The notes below the pieces were generated by a model. That model saw only the letters and a program-made list of their open reading frames with translations. It did no database searches and was not told the DNA's origin. Position numbers and translations under genes: made by a program. 64,000 nt of DNA, from NCBI GenBank assembly GCA_017548065.1, contig JAFYNQ010000102.1:19546-83545 (forward strand), written 5' to 3'. Below are positions 36,563 to 45,306 of this stretch, piece by piece; position 1 is the stretch's first letter, and each line of letters begins with the position of its first letter. This DNA comes from Oscillospiraceae bacterium (GTDB taxonomy: Bacteria > Bacillota > Clostridia > Oscillospirales > Oscillospiraceae).

Positions 36563-37945
36563 ATGAAAAAGATCAGGTACTATTTTGCGCTTCATGTTGC
36601 AAAACTTGCCCAGTTTTTAATGAAGCTTTTGGGCAGAAACGCAACCTTTCTACCGGGTAAGATTGCAATTAAACTTTCCCCGGATTTCCTGAAGCATCTC
36701 ACACCCCCGAAAACCGTCATTGCCGTCACCGGCACCAACGGCAAGACCACTGTCAGCAATCTGCTCTCCTCCATTCTCACGCAAAACGGATACAGCATCA
36801 CAAATAACAGCTTTGGCTCCAATGTACAAGCCGGTGTTATTTCCGCGCTGATAGAAGATACCACAATTTTCGGAAAGCCCAAAAAGGACATTGCAGTACT
36901 GGAGGTAGATGAGCGCAGTTCTCTGCTGATCTATCCTGATTTGAAGCCTGACTATCTGGTTTGTAATAACATTATGCGTGACTCATTAAAGAGAAACGCA
37001 CACACAGAGTTCATTCAGTTCATCATCAGCAAGGCGCTTCCCCTCTCCACAAAGCTTGTACTGAATGCGGACGATATCATCTCCAGTTCCCTGAAGAAAG
37101 ACGGGCAAGCATGTGTATACTTCGGCATTTCCGCAGAAAAGCCCGAAGGAAACATCCCCCAGCACATCAAAGACATTGTCTACTGCCCTGAGTGCGGTGC
37201 GATTCTGGAATCTGAATACGTCCGATACAATCATATTGGCAGACATTTCTGTACCGCCTGCCAGTTCCAATCCGAGGCGCCTGATTATGTGATTACCGAA
37301 ATTGACCGTGAAAAGGATATGTTCACCATTTTGTCCAAAGACGGTGAAGAGAAATACAACCTGATCAACGACAACATCGTAAATGTTTATAATTTCGCCG
37401 CAGCAATCGCTCTACTGAAAGAACTGGGACTGGATCATGAACAAATTGCAAAGGGCTTCTCCAAAACAAAGATCGTAAAAACACGTTTTGAGGAGATTGA
37501 ATCCGGTAATTTGAAGATCACAATGCTGATGGCAAAGGGACAGAATCCCATTGCTTGCGCACGTTGCTATGACTACGTAGCAAAAGTTCCCGGTGACAAC
37601 AAGTGTGCAATTCTGGTTGTGGATGATAAAGATGATAACATCAACAACTCCGAAAGCACCTGCTGGCTTTATGATTGCGACTACTCTGCCCTTGCAGATC
37701 CTTCCATTAAGCAGGTGATTTTCTGTGGCCCCCGTTGCAAAGACCACCTCCTCCGTGCCCTTTTGGCCGGTGTGGACGAAAGTAAGATTTCCATCACCGA
37801 AGATTGCAGCGAATCCGTCAATCTTCTGAATACTGATATTTGCCAACACATCTATGTGTTACACGAACTTTACCGACCCGAGGATGCACGAACTGTCAAA
37901 AACGGTTTGATCTCACTGGGAAAGGAGACGCACCATGGTAATTGA
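36563..37945 (+). CDS. murT: Divergent MurT-like Mur ligase
   Basis: Mur ligase family (460 aa) with the MurT layout: an N-terminal hydrophobic segment, ATP loop TGTNGKTT (Lys 61), the MurT-specific Cys4 ribbon (C208, C211, C230, C233) inserted in the central domain, and a C-terminal DUF1727 domain. MurT with GatD amidates D-glutamate of lipid II. Here parts of the C-terminal domain differ from what I recall of canonical MurT: AKGQNPIACAR (324-334) stands where K-N-P-A-G-F-N is usual, and STCWLYD (365-371) where D-V-S-W-x-W-D is usual. Ammonia as substrate is therefore not assured. Overlaps the next gene by 11 nt. Confidence 0.8.
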   Translation: MKKIRYYFALHVAKLAQFLMKLLGRNATFLPGKIAIKLSPDFLKHLTPPKTVIAVTGTNGKTTVSNLLSSILTQNGYSITNNSFGSNVQAGVISALIEDTTIFGKPKKDIAVLEVDERSSLLIYPDLKPDYLVCNNIMRDSLKRNAHTEFIQFIISKALPLSTKLVLNADDIISSSLKKDGQACVYFGISAEKPEGNIPQHIKDIVYCPECGAILESEYVRYNHIGRHFCTACQFQSEAPDYVITEIDREKDMFTILSKDGEEKYNLINDNIVNVYNFAAAIALLKELGLDHEQIAKGFSKTKIVKTRFEEIESGNLKITMLMAKGQNPIACARCYDYVAKVPGDNKCAILVVDDKDDNINNSESTCWLYDCDYSALADPSIKQVIFCGPRCKDHLLRALLAGVDESKISITEDCSESVNLLNTDICQHIYVLHELYRPEDARTVKNGLISLGKETHHGN

Positions 37946-38642
37946 AATACTGTTTGATGAGTCCTGCAATCTATTCGGAGACGGACAGAATTCGGCATAT
38001 TTAAAGGCAACACTGCCCGAAGCTCAGTTTATTTATACGAAGATTACCGACGTCCCCTACTTTGTTGAGCAAGATCCCGATATAATCTATATCGGTTCCA
38101 TGAGTGAATCTGTGCAACGCCGTGTAATCAACAAGCTGATGCCTTACAAAGAGCGTTTATTTGCCCTGGTTGAAAAAGGCACACCGATTCTCGCCACCGG
38201 CAACGCAGGTGAGATTTTCTGCAAACATATTCAGTATGTCACAGAGGAATTGGAAATTGACGGTCTTGGCATTTTTGATATCAACGTAAAAACGGATTTA
38301 TTTGATCGTTACAACGGCAAAGTGCTTGCTGATTTTGAGAACTTTAAGCTTGTAGGCTTTCGCTCCCAGTTCAGCATGCTGTATGGCGACAATACCGACT
38401 ATGCATTTACCAAAGTCATCCGCGGTATTGGTATTAACCGCGATTCCAAGCTGGAAGGCCTTCGCAGAAACAACCTGATCTGCACCCACATTCTTGGACC
38501 TATCCTGCCTTTGAATCCTCTGTTTTGCGAATATTTCATTGCACTGACCGGCACAAAAGCTGAAGCTGCTCATAAAGAAGCTGCCCTCAGCGCATATTAT
38601 CAGCGAATTAAAGAATTTGAAGATCCCGTCGTTCCCTGTTAA
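37935..38642 (+). CDS. GatD-like amidotransferase homologue lacking glutaminase residues
   Basis: A 235-residue GatD-type (CobB/CobQ-like) protein; AAAGGAG lies 7 nt before the ATG, inside murT. GatD hydrolyses glutamine with a Cys-His pair and passes ammonia to MurT. In this protein the nucleophile elbow reads ILATGNAGE (85-93) where GatD has I-L-A-I-C-G-G, so there is no cysteine. The usual F-E-N-H-G-G is replaced by FRSQFS (142-147). The catalytic His of Y-L-H-G-P is Leu187 in THILGPILPLNP. The fold-defining parts (DGLGIFD, ILGPILPLNP) are kept. It is likely a structural partner without glutaminase activity. Confidence 0.75.
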   Translation: MVIEILFDESCNLFGDGQNSAYLKATLPEAQFIYTKITDVPYFVEQDPDIIYIGSMSESVQRRVINKLMPYKERLFALVEKGTPILATGNAGEIFCKHIQYVTEELEIDGLGIFDINVKTDLFDRYNGKVLADFENFKLVGFRSQFSMLYGDNTDYAFTKVIRGIGINRDSKLEGLRRNNLICTHILGPILPLNPLFCEYFIALTGTKAEAAHKEAALSAYYQRIKEFEDPVVPC

Positions 38643-38645
38643 AAA

Positions 38646-38691
38646 AATTCCCGGTGCACCAATAAACGGTGCGACCGGGAATTACTTTTTC
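38646..38691. terminator. Terminator of the ectB-murT-gatD operon
   Basis: AATTCCCGGTGCACC (38646-38660) and GGTGCGACCGGGAATT (38668-38683) pair with one bulged base, followed by ACTTTTTCTT. The reverse orientation (A-run before it) could serve the converging GtrA gene. Confidence 0.8.
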
Positions 38692-39095
38692 TTATTAAAC
38701 ACAAGGAATCTGCTTGTAATATAATTCAAGACAACAACCGCAACACTGACAATCACTTTAATAATATTGCCATCCAACATACAAATAACAACCAGCAGAT
38801 AGATTGCTGCAGTTTCCAGCAAACCGGAGCCAAGGCGACTGATTACAAATTCCCAAAACTCCGGCAGCGTTACTTTCAATGACCAGTCATTACTGCGAAA
38901 CACAAATGGTTTATTGGTCAAAAAAGCGGCGATAACAGCCACAATCCAGGCAATTACACTACTGATAACAGCAGATACATGGCAAATATTATATAGCGGA
39001 TAATAAACCGCAAAATTAACTGCAGTAGTCACAGCACCGAAAAATACATATATGATCAGGTGCCGGTATTTATTAAATAGGTTTTTGATCAACAT
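38682..39095 (-). CDS. GtrA family membrane protein
   Basis: A 137-residue protein with four membrane helices (about 11-32, 41-62, 82-103, 107-128) and the GtrA signature VFFGAVTTAVNFAVYY and FLTNKPFVFRS. GtrA proteins are thought to move undecaprenyl-linked sugars across the membrane. ATG 39093-39095 follows GAGG; the upstream extension has no ribosome binding site. A GT2 enzyme of the matching kind is encoded at 30902-31834. Confidence 0.85.
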   Translation of the reverse strand: MLIKNLFNKYRHLIIYVFFGAVTTAVNFAVYYPLYNICHVSAVISSVIAWIVAVIAAFLTNKPFVFRSNDWSLKVTLPEFWEFVISRLGSGLLETAAIYLLVVICMLDGNIIKVIVSVAVVVLNYITSRFLVFNKKK

Positions 39096-39110
39096 GATCA
39101 CCTCTTTATT

Positions 39111-39139
39111 AGTATAACACAATTTACCGCAATATGCAA
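39111..39139 (-). promoter_or_regulatory. Promoter of the GtrA gene
   Basis: Minus strand: TTGCAT (39134-39139), 17-nt spacer, TATACT (39111-39116). Confidence 0.65.
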
Positions 39140-39143
39140 GAAC

Positions 39144-39171
39144 GCGCCGCAGAGAGAATACTCTGCGGCGC
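39144..39171 (-). terminator. Hairpin after the aminotransferase gene
   Basis: GCGCCGCAGAG (39144-39154) and CTCTGCGGCGC (39161-39171) form an 11-bp stem; the minus-strand tail CGTTCTTGC is only weakly U-rich. Confidence 0.65.
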
Positions 39172-39191
39172 ATATATGTAACAGTTTAAAA

Positions 39192-40466
39192 TTATTTCTC
39201 CAGCAGCTTCTCAAGTGCAGCCAGCTTAATGCAGGTGCAGAACACATCCATAGCCTGCTCCAGCTCAGCAACGGGAGGCAGACTGGGAGCAATACGAATA
39301 TTGCTGTCCTGAGGATCGTTGCCGTAGGGATAGGTAGCGCCGGCAGGAGTCATTTCAACACCTGCTTCCTTGCAAAGTGCAAGGGCTCTCTTGGCAGTAC
39401 CGGGCATAGTGTTAAAGCTGACAAAGTAACCGCCCTTGGGTCTGTTCCAGGAAGCAAAGCCCAGAGGCTTGATTTCCTTCTCCAGCATATCAGCTACAAC
39501 AGCAAACTTGGGGCCCAGGATCGCTGCATGGCGCTTCATGATCTCAATAGTAGTAGCCTTATCCTTCAGGTACTTAACATGACGCAGCTGATTGACCTTA
39601 TCATAAGAAATCATCTGTGCTGTGAACAGCTTGGTAAAGTAAGCAATATTCGCTTCGGAGGTAGCCATCACAGAGATACCGCCGCCAGCAAGGGTAATCT
39701 TAGAAGTAGAAGCAAACTCGCAAACCATATCAGGGTTGCCGGCCTCTTCACACAGAGAGATAATGTCGGGGAAAGAAACATACTCACCCTCAAACTCATG
39801 GATGCAGTAAGCATTATCCCACATAATCAGGAAATCAGGTGCTGCGGGCTTCAATGCTGCAAAACGGCGTACAGTCTCTTCAGAGTAGATAATGCCATCG
39901 GGATTGGAGTACTTGGGAACACACCAAATGCCCTTGACCTGGGGATCCTTGACCAGTTCCTCAACCATATCCATATCGGGACCGGTTGCAGTCATGGGAA
40001 CAGTAATCAGTTCAGCGCCGAAGAATTCGGTAACAGTAAAATGACGGTCATAGCCGGGGCTGGGGCAAAGGAACTTGACAGTTTCCTCCTTGCACCAAGG
40101 TCTCTGGCTGTGCAGCAGACCGTGGCTGTAAGCACGTGCGATCACATCAAACATAAAGTTCAGGCTGGAGGTGCTGCCAACAAATACCTGGGAAGGCTTG
40201 CAGTCTAGAACGTCTGCCCAGTATTCCTTTGCGCACTTCAGACCGGAAAGCTCACCGTAGTTACGCGTGTCAACACCATCAACCACACAGTCCTCTGCAG
40301 TCTGCACAGTCATGAGAATGTCGCTGACAGCATCCAACTGCATCTTGGAGGGCTTACCACGAGCCATGTTCAGCTTCAGGTTCTTTGCTTTGCAGGACTC
40401 AAACTGTTCCTTAACCTGCTCAAAAGCAGCGGTCAGTTCAGCCTTGCTCATATTTACATATTCCAT
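39192..40466 (-). CDS. Aspartate aminotransferase, class Ic (PF12897 type)
   Basis: PLP aminotransferase (424 aa) of the unusual class I subgroup whose N-terminus reads LNMARGKPSKMQLD, as in the corynebacterial AspT type. PLP-site features: STSSLNFMF (phosphate region), PKYSNPDGIIYSEE, MWDNAYCIHEF, FASTSKITLAGGG (Lys) and NIRIAPSLPP (substrate-binding Arg). It should interconvert aspartate and oxaloacetate, the substrate of the malate dehydrogenase-like enzyme in the operon at 50-61 kb. ATG 40466 follows GGAAG. Confidence 0.85.
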   Translation of the reverse strand: MEYVNMSKAELTAAFEQVKEQFESCKAKNLKLNMARGKPSKMQLDAVSDILMTVQTAEDCVVDGVDTRNYGELSGLKCAKEYWADVLDCKPSQVFVGSTSSLNFMFDVIARAYSHGLLHSQRPWCKEETVKFLCPSPGYDRHFTVTEFFGAELITVPMTATGPDMDMVEELVKDPQVKGIWCVPKYSNPDGIIYSEETVRRFAALKPAAPDFLIMWDNAYCIHEFEGEYVSFPDIISLCEEAGNPDMVCEFASTSKITLAGGGISVMATSEANIAYFTKLFTAQMISYDKVNQLRHVKYLKDKATTIEIMKRHAAILGPKFAVVADMLEKEIKPLGFASWNRPKGGYFVSFNTMPGTAKRALALCKEAGVEMTPAGATYPYGNDPQDSNIRIAPSLPPVAELEQAMDVFCTCIKLAALEKLLEK

Positions 40467-40505
40467 ATCTATCTTCCTTTCCTTTTATTGGAGATTAGCA
40501 CATTC

Positions 40506-40534
40506 ATTATATACGCAATTTTCCAAAAATACAA
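40506..40534 (-). promoter_or_regulatory. Promoter of the aspartate aminotransferase gene
   Basis: Minus strand: TTGTAT (40529-40534), 17-nt spacer, TATAAT (40506-40511). Confidence 0.65.
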
Positions 40535-40569
40535 TATATTTTTCAATAACTTCAATATGATTTATCATT

Positions 40570-40656
40570 TCGTTGCTTTGTACAACGAAGCAATCCACGA
40601 GCCGCTCTATTTATACAAATTCAACGCTTGCATTTTTCTATGTTTTCGCATAAAAT
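40570..40656 (+). promoter_or_regulatory. glnN promoter with upstream inverted repeat
   Basis: TTGCAT (40628-40633), 17-nt spacer, TAAAAT (40651-40656). Upstream is an inverted repeat, TTCGTTG-CTTTGTA-CAACGAA (40570-40590). It does not match the GlnR box, so any regulator is unknown. Confidence 0.55.
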
Positions 40657-40699
40657 TATACTGATTAACTATTACATATTTTGGGAAGGATTGAGGACG

Positions 40700-42793
40700 A
40701 TGAGCAAACCGGTATGCATTCCGGAACTGTTTGGTACAGATGTATTCAACGAATCTACCATGAAGCAGTATTTGAGTGCAGAAGCTTATGGTGCGTGGAA
40801 GCACTGTATTGAAAACGATAACCCCCTGACCCTGGACGTTGCAAACGAAATCGCTGAAGCCATGAAGCTTTGGGCAACCGAAAAAGGTGCCACCCATTAC
40901 ACCCACTGGTTCCAGCCCATGACCGGCATCACAGCAGAAAAGCATGATTCTTTTATTACCCCCGTTGGTGAAGGCAAAGTTATAATGGAGTTCTCCGGCA
41001 AGGAACTGATCCGCGGTGAACCTGATGCTTCCTCCTTTCCTTCCGGCGGTTTGCGTGCAACTTTTGAAGCACGTGGCTACACTGCCTGGGATCCCACCGC
41101 TTTTGCTTTTGTAAAAGATGGCAGTCTGTATATCCCTACCTGCTTCTTCTCCTACACCGGCGACGCACTGGATAAGAAGACTCCCCTTCTCCGCTCCATT
41201 GATGAGGTATCCAGAGAAGCAGTCCGTATTCTTCGTCTGTTTGGCGACCTGGACACAAAGCACGTACGTGTTTCTGTAGGTGCGGAGCAAGAATATTTCC
41301 TGATACCCAAGTCCTTCTATGCCCAGCGTGAGGATCTCCGTCTGACGGGACGTACACTTTTCGGTGCTACCCCTCCCAAGGGCCAGGAATTGGATGATCA
41401 CTATTTCGGAACCATCCGTACGCGTGTTTCCAATTTTATGCGTGACCTGGATGAGCAGCTGTGGCGCCTGGGTGTTCTTTCCAAGACAAAGCACAACGAA
41501 GGCGCTCCCTGCCAGCACGAGCTCGCTCCCATTTTTACTGATGCAAGCAACGCATGTGATGCCAACCAGCTGATCATGATGGTTATGAAAAAATGTGCCG
41601 CAAAGCACGATCTGGTATGTCTCCTGCACGAAAAGCCTTTTGCGGGTGTGAACGGTTCCGGCAAGCACAACAACTGGTCTCTCTGTACCGACGCAGGTAA
41701 GAACCTCTTCAACCCCGGAAAGACGCCCCGACAGAACGCACAGTTTCTTGTGTTCCTGGCTGCATTTATCAAGGGCATTGATGAATATCAGGAATTGCTC
41801 CGTTGCTCTGTTGCATTTGCAGGTAACGATCACCGTTTGGGTGCCCACGAAGCACCTCCTGCAATTATTTCTATCTTCCTGGGTGACGAATTGACCGCAG
41901 TTGTGGATTCCATTATCAACGGTGCCAATTATAAGGATCCCGAAAAGAGCCTTATGCGTGTTGGTGTTGATGTCATGCCGGTGCTCCCCAAGGACACAAC
42001 CGACAGAAACCGTACTTCCCCGGTTGCATTCACCGGTAACAAGTTTGAATTCCGCATGCTTGGTTCTTCCCAGTCCATCGCAGACCCCAACATCGCGCTC
42101 AACACCATCATGGCAGAGGAACTGCGTGGATTTGCGGAGATTTTGGAGAACGCTGAAGACTTTGATGCAACACTGCAAAAGCTTGTCTGTGACACGCTGA
42201 CAGCCCACCAGCGCATCATCTTCAACGGCAATGGATATTCCGAAGAGTGGCAGCAGGAAGCTGCTCGCAGAGGTTTGAGTAACCTCTCCTCCACAGCGAA
42301 AGCACTTCCCACTTACATCAGCCAAAAGAACATTGATCTCGTAACAAAGCACGGTATTTTCACAGAAGACGAATTCCATGCACGTTACGAAATCTATATG
42401 GAAGCTTATAACAAGCTTATCAATATTGAAGCACGCACCATGGTGGATATGGTCATGCACCAGATCCTTCCTGCTGCGATCCGCTACAGTTCCGATCTGT
42501 CCGACGGTATCATACGCAAGCAAAACGCTACCGGTGGTGCTGTCACTGCAAAAACCGAGGTTTCTCTCGTATCCCGCATCTCTCAGAGAATTGACAGCCT
42601 CTATGAGAAAATTGAAACACTTTACAGCGACCTGAAAAGCGTCCCTGCTGAAACCGATCGTGCTATGGCATATTACAGCGATGTTGTTGTGCCTGCTATG
42701 GCTGAGATTCGTAAAGATGCTGATTTTCTAGAAAAGCTCACTGCAAAATCTTACTGGCCTTATCCCACCTATTCCGATATTCTATTCTATTGA
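40700..42793 (+). CDS. glnN: Glutamine synthetase type III (GlnN)
   Basis: Large dodecameric GSIII (697 aa), making glutamine from glutamate, ammonia and ATP. GSIII landmarks: ELFGTDVFN near the N-terminus, THYTHWFQPMTG, EFSGKELIRGEPDASSFPSGG, the catalytic-core GAEQEYFL, the metal segment HEKPFAGVNGSGKHNNW, and RTSPVAFTGNKFEFRMLGSSQS. The ATG at 40700 follows GAGGA. The gene ends inside the 3' end of the converging AGCS gene (12-nt overlap), and its terminator lies within that coding sequence. Confidence 0.95.
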   Translation: MSKPVCIPELFGTDVFNESTMKQYLSAEAYGAWKHCIENDNPLTLDVANEIAEAMKLWATEKGATHYTHWFQPMTGITAEKHDSFITPVGEGKVIMEFSGKELIRGEPDASSFPSGGLRATFEARGYTAWDPTAFAFVKDGSLYIPTCFFSYTGDALDKKTPLLRSIDEVSREAVRILRLFGDLDTKHVRVSVGAEQEYFLIPKSFYAQREDLRLTGRTLFGATPPKGQELDDHYFGTIRTRVSNFMRDLDEQLWRLGVLSKTKHNEGAPCQHELAPIFTDASNACDANQLIMMVMKKCAAKHDLVCLLHEKPFAGVNGSGKHNNWSLCTDAGKNLFNPGKTPRQNAQFLVFLAAFIKGIDEYQELLRCSVAFAGNDHRLGAHEAPPAIISIFLGDELTAVVDSIINGANYKDPEKSLMRVGVDVMPVLPKDTTDRNRTSPVAFTGNKFEFRMLGSSQSIADPNIALNTIMAEELRGFAEILENAEDFDATLQKLVCDTLTAHQRIIFNGNGYSEEWQQEAARRGLSNLSSTAKALPTYISQKNIDLVTKHGIFTEDEFHARYEIYMEAYNKLINIEARTMVDMVMHQILPAAIRYSSDLSDGIIRKQNATGGAVTAKTEVSLVSRISQRIDSLYEKIETLYSDLKSVPAETDRAMAYYSDVVVPAMAEIRKDADFLEKLTAKSYWPYPTYSDILFY

Positions 42794-44176
42794 TTTATTC
42801 CGGGACCGCAAGTCGGTCCCGAATTTTTCATATATTCGCAAAATGTGTAATAATTCAGGCATTAACAAAAATATAGCAATCAAATTTGGAATTGACATCA
42901 ACCCATTTACAATTTCCGAGACAAGCCACACTGTCTGTGTTTTCAGAATCGCACCAATGATCACAACAGTGATTTGCATCATTACGAAGAAATTCCATAC
43001 TCGGTATCCAAATAAAAATTGCGCACAACGCAAGCCATACAAGCTCCACCCTAAAATTGTGGCAAAGGCAAAACTACTTAATGCCAGTGCAATGGGAATG
43101 TTGACCCATTTACCATATACTGCAGTAAACGCTTGAGATGTTAAGCGAATACCGATGTCAGTTCCGTACGGAACAACAACACCACTACACAAAATAACAA
43201 GCGCCGTCATTGTGCAAATCACAATGGTATCAATAAAAACCTCCATTATCCCCATCAACCCCTGTTGAATAGGTTGATTACCGCATGCCGATGCGTGTGC
43301 AATGGAAGCCGTTCCCATTCCTGCCTCGTTTGTAAACACTCCTCTTGCAGCACCAATTCGCAGCGCAGTAAAGCTTGAACCGATCATGCCACCGGTGACA
43401 GCTTCAGGAGAAAAAGCGCCGATAAAAATTGAACGTAGTGCGTGCGGCAAAGTATTTCGGGTAAGCACAAGAACTGTCAAACAAAGCAATATATAAAAGC
43501 CTGCCGCTATTGGAACGATAAATTCCGCTGCTTGAGCGATTTTCTTTGCTCCTCCTAACAAAAGAATCAATAATAGCAACGCTATTCCAGCTGCCACCAG
43601 TAGTCTTTCCATTGTGTCAAACGGAAACCCAAACGACGACATCACTTCAGCAAAACCGTTTATAACCGTATTCACCTGGGTGGCATTCCCAACGCCGAAA
43701 GACGCAACAACACCAAAGAAAGCATAGACATATGCAAGATAATGCCATTTTGTTTTCAATCCCTTAACGATTGTGATCATGGGGCCGCCTACATATTCAC
43801 CACGCTCATTCACATATCTATACCGCATAGACAAAACGATCTCTGCAAATTTTGTGATCATTCCAACAAAACCACTTACCCACAACCAGAAAACAGCACC
43901 CGGTCCACCCAATGCGATAGCGCCGGCAACACCGGCAAGATTTCCGGTGCCAACCGTAGCCGCCAAAGCTGTGCATAACGCTCTGTAAGGAGAGATTTCG
44001 CCCTCACTTTCTTTTCTGCCTTTAAATTGCAAGAAAAATTGTTTCAGCGCATTTGGAAAGAGGCGGATTTGCAAAAATCCCGTTTTTAATGTTAGCAGAA
44101 TGCCTACCCAAAGAATCATAAACAAAGCCGGCACTCCCCAAACAAATTTATTGACTGCCTCTATAAAAACAAACAT
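42782..44176 (-). CDS. Alanine/glycine:cation symporter (AGCS family)
   Basis: A 464-residue transporter with about ten membrane helices. Family signatures: ALAATVGTGNLAGVAGAIALGGPGA split over residues 70-94, then KFAEIVLSMRYR, and FTNEAGMGTASIAHA. It imports alanine or glycine with Na+ or H+. The TTGGAGGGCAT site precedes the ATG. Its last 13 codons contain the palindrome that acts as the glnN terminator. Confidence 0.92.
   Translation of the reverse strand: MFVFIEAVNKFVWGVPALFMILWVGILLTLKTGFLQIRLFPNALKQFFLQFKGRKESEGEISPYRALCTALAATVGTGNLAGVAGAIALGGPGAVFWLWVSGFVGMITKFAEIVLSMRYRYVNERGEYVGGPMITIVKGLKTKWHYLAYVYAFFGVVASFGVGNATQVNTVINGFAEVMSSFGFPFDTMERLLVAAGIALLLLILLLGGAKKIAQAAEFIVPIAAGFYILLCLTVLVLTRNTLPHALRSIFIGAFSPEAVTGGMIGSSFTALRIGAARGVFTNEAGMGTASIAHASACGNQPIQQGLMGIMEVFIDTIVICTMTALVILCSGVVVPYGTDIGIRLTSQAFTAVYGKWVNIPIALALSSFAFATILGWSLYGLRCAQFLFGYRVWNFFVMMQITVVIIGAILKTQTVWLVSEIVNGLMSIPNLIAIFLLMPELLHILRIYEKFGTDLRSRNKSIE
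42801..42828 (+). terminator. glnN terminator inside the AGCS coding region
   Basis: CGGGACCG (42801-42808), loop CAAGT, CGGTCCCG (42814-42821), then AATTTTTC on the plus strand. On the minus strand it encodes residues near the C-terminus of the AGCS transporter. Confidence 0.8.
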
Positions 44177-44192
44177 ATGCCCTCCAAGAAAG

Positions 44193-44223
44193 AAAAGAGC
44201 AGCCTCATAAAGGCTGCTCTTTT
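44193..44223 (-). terminator. Terminator of the truA-ArsC family operon
   Basis: AAAAGAGCAGCC (44193-44204) and GGCTGCTCTTTT (44212-44223) with loop TCATAAA; U-run on the minus strand. It separates this operon from the AGCS gene. Confidence 0.85.
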
Positions 44224-44233
44224 GTGCTACTTA

Positions 44234-44575
44234 TTAATCCCAGGTCGCCCACATTTCAGGACAATAGCCAACCGTTACTTGTTTTCCGTTACGAACGATA
44301 GGCGTACACATCAAGGCTGGATCATCAAAAACCTTATCTTCTTTTGCGATTTTATCGTCCATATACTTCAACAGCGTGATGGCATCCGACTTTCCATCCC
44401 AATCGATCAGGTTGTCAATACCGCCAACACCTCGCAATACTGCATCAAACTCCTTCCCGGACAAACCATAACGGAGAAGATCCACGTACTGATACTTTAT
44501 GCGCCGTTCTTTGAAATATCTCTCGGCTTTCTTTGTATCAAAGCATTTTGTTTTACCAAAAATTTGAATATTCAA
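44234..44575 (-). CDS. ArsC/Spx-family thioredoxin-fold protein
   Basis: A 113-residue protein of the ArsC/YffB/Spx fold: N-terminal IFGKTKCFDTKKAERYFKE with a single Cys (about 11) instead of CxxC, and the C-terminal TPIVRNGKQVTVGYCPE. Most such short proteins are putative reductases without a known substrate; the Arg of the RxxR Spx pattern is not obvious. The start is TTG 44573-44575, 7 nt after GGAGG, and overlaps the truA stop (TTGA). Confidence 0.75.
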   Translation of the reverse strand: MNIQIFGKTKCFDTKKAERYFKERRIKYQYVDLLRYGLSGKEFDAVLRGVGGIDNLIDWDGKSDAITLLKYMDDKIAKEDKVFDDPALMCTPIVRNGKQVTVGYCPEMWATWD

Positions 44576-45306
44576 TAGGTTACCTCCATCAGGCACAATC
44601 CGGAAGACGGTACAGCAGGACCTGCCTCAGCTCGTTTGCCACCAAACAGTTCTGCAATAGATGCGGCATTCCGCTTTCCCAGTCCAATCTCTACCAGCGT
44701 ACCAACCATAATGCGAACCATGTGTTGCAAAAAGCCATTGCCGGTTACTGTGAAATGAATTTCATTGCCACATCTCTCTACATTAAAAGACTTGATTGCA
44801 CGGATTGTTGACTTTTTCATTTTTCCATTACCGCAAAAAGCAGAAAAGTCATGTGTGCCTATATAGGCTTTTGCCGCTTCCTGCATAAGGGCAACATCCA
44901 GTTGTTCCGGAAAGATATAAACATACTTTCTGTCAAACACACAAGGTTTATCACTATTCCAGATACGGTAGCGATAGGTTTTCTCCTTGGCATTTAAACG
45001 AGCGTGGAAACGGGGTGATACATCCTTGCAGTTAAATACTCCAATGTCTTCAGGAAGGTATTTCTTCAATTCAGCGAAGATCTTGTCTGCAGGCATATCG
45101 CTGTTCGTATGAAAGCTGACAACTTGACCCAAAGCATGTGTGCCGGCATCCGTCCGACCGCTGCCGGAAACCTCTATCGTATCTCCCAGCAGTTTTGAAA
45201 GCGTCTGCTCAAGTTTACCCTGGATTGTATTATCGCTATTTCCAAGCCTTTGCCAGCCCCGATAGCGTGTGCCATCATAACAAATATCAAGCCGCAGATT
45301 GCGCAT
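44572..45306 (-). CDS. truA: tRNA pseudouridine(38-40) synthase TruA
   Basis: Pseudouridylates positions 38-40 of the tRNA anticodon arm. N-terminus RLDICYDGTRYRGWQR; catalytic motif SGRTDAGTHALGQ (Asp at about 52); TYRYRIW; FLQHMVRIMVGTLVEIG. Length 244 aa is standard. The start lies inside a 42-codon upstream gene; its GGAG is unusually close (1 nt), so coupling to the upstream gene is likely. Confidence 0.93.
   Translation of the reverse strand: MRNLRLDICYDGTRYRGWQRLGNSDNTIQGKLEQTLSKLLGDTIEVSGSGRTDAGTHALGQVVSFHTNSDMPADKIFAELKKYLPEDIGVFNCKDVSPRFHARLNAKEKTYRYRIWNSDKPCVFDRKYVYIFPEQLDVALMQEAAKAYIGTHDFSAFCGNGKMKKSTIRAIKSFNVERCGNEIHFTVTGNGFLQHMVRIMVGTLVEIGLGKRNAASIAELFGGKRAEAGPAVPSSGLCLMEVTY

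Noticed and set aside
40607-42523. 638-codon open frame opposite glnN
   Set aside because: Shadow of the glutamine synthetase frame; no ribosome binding site and no family resemblance.
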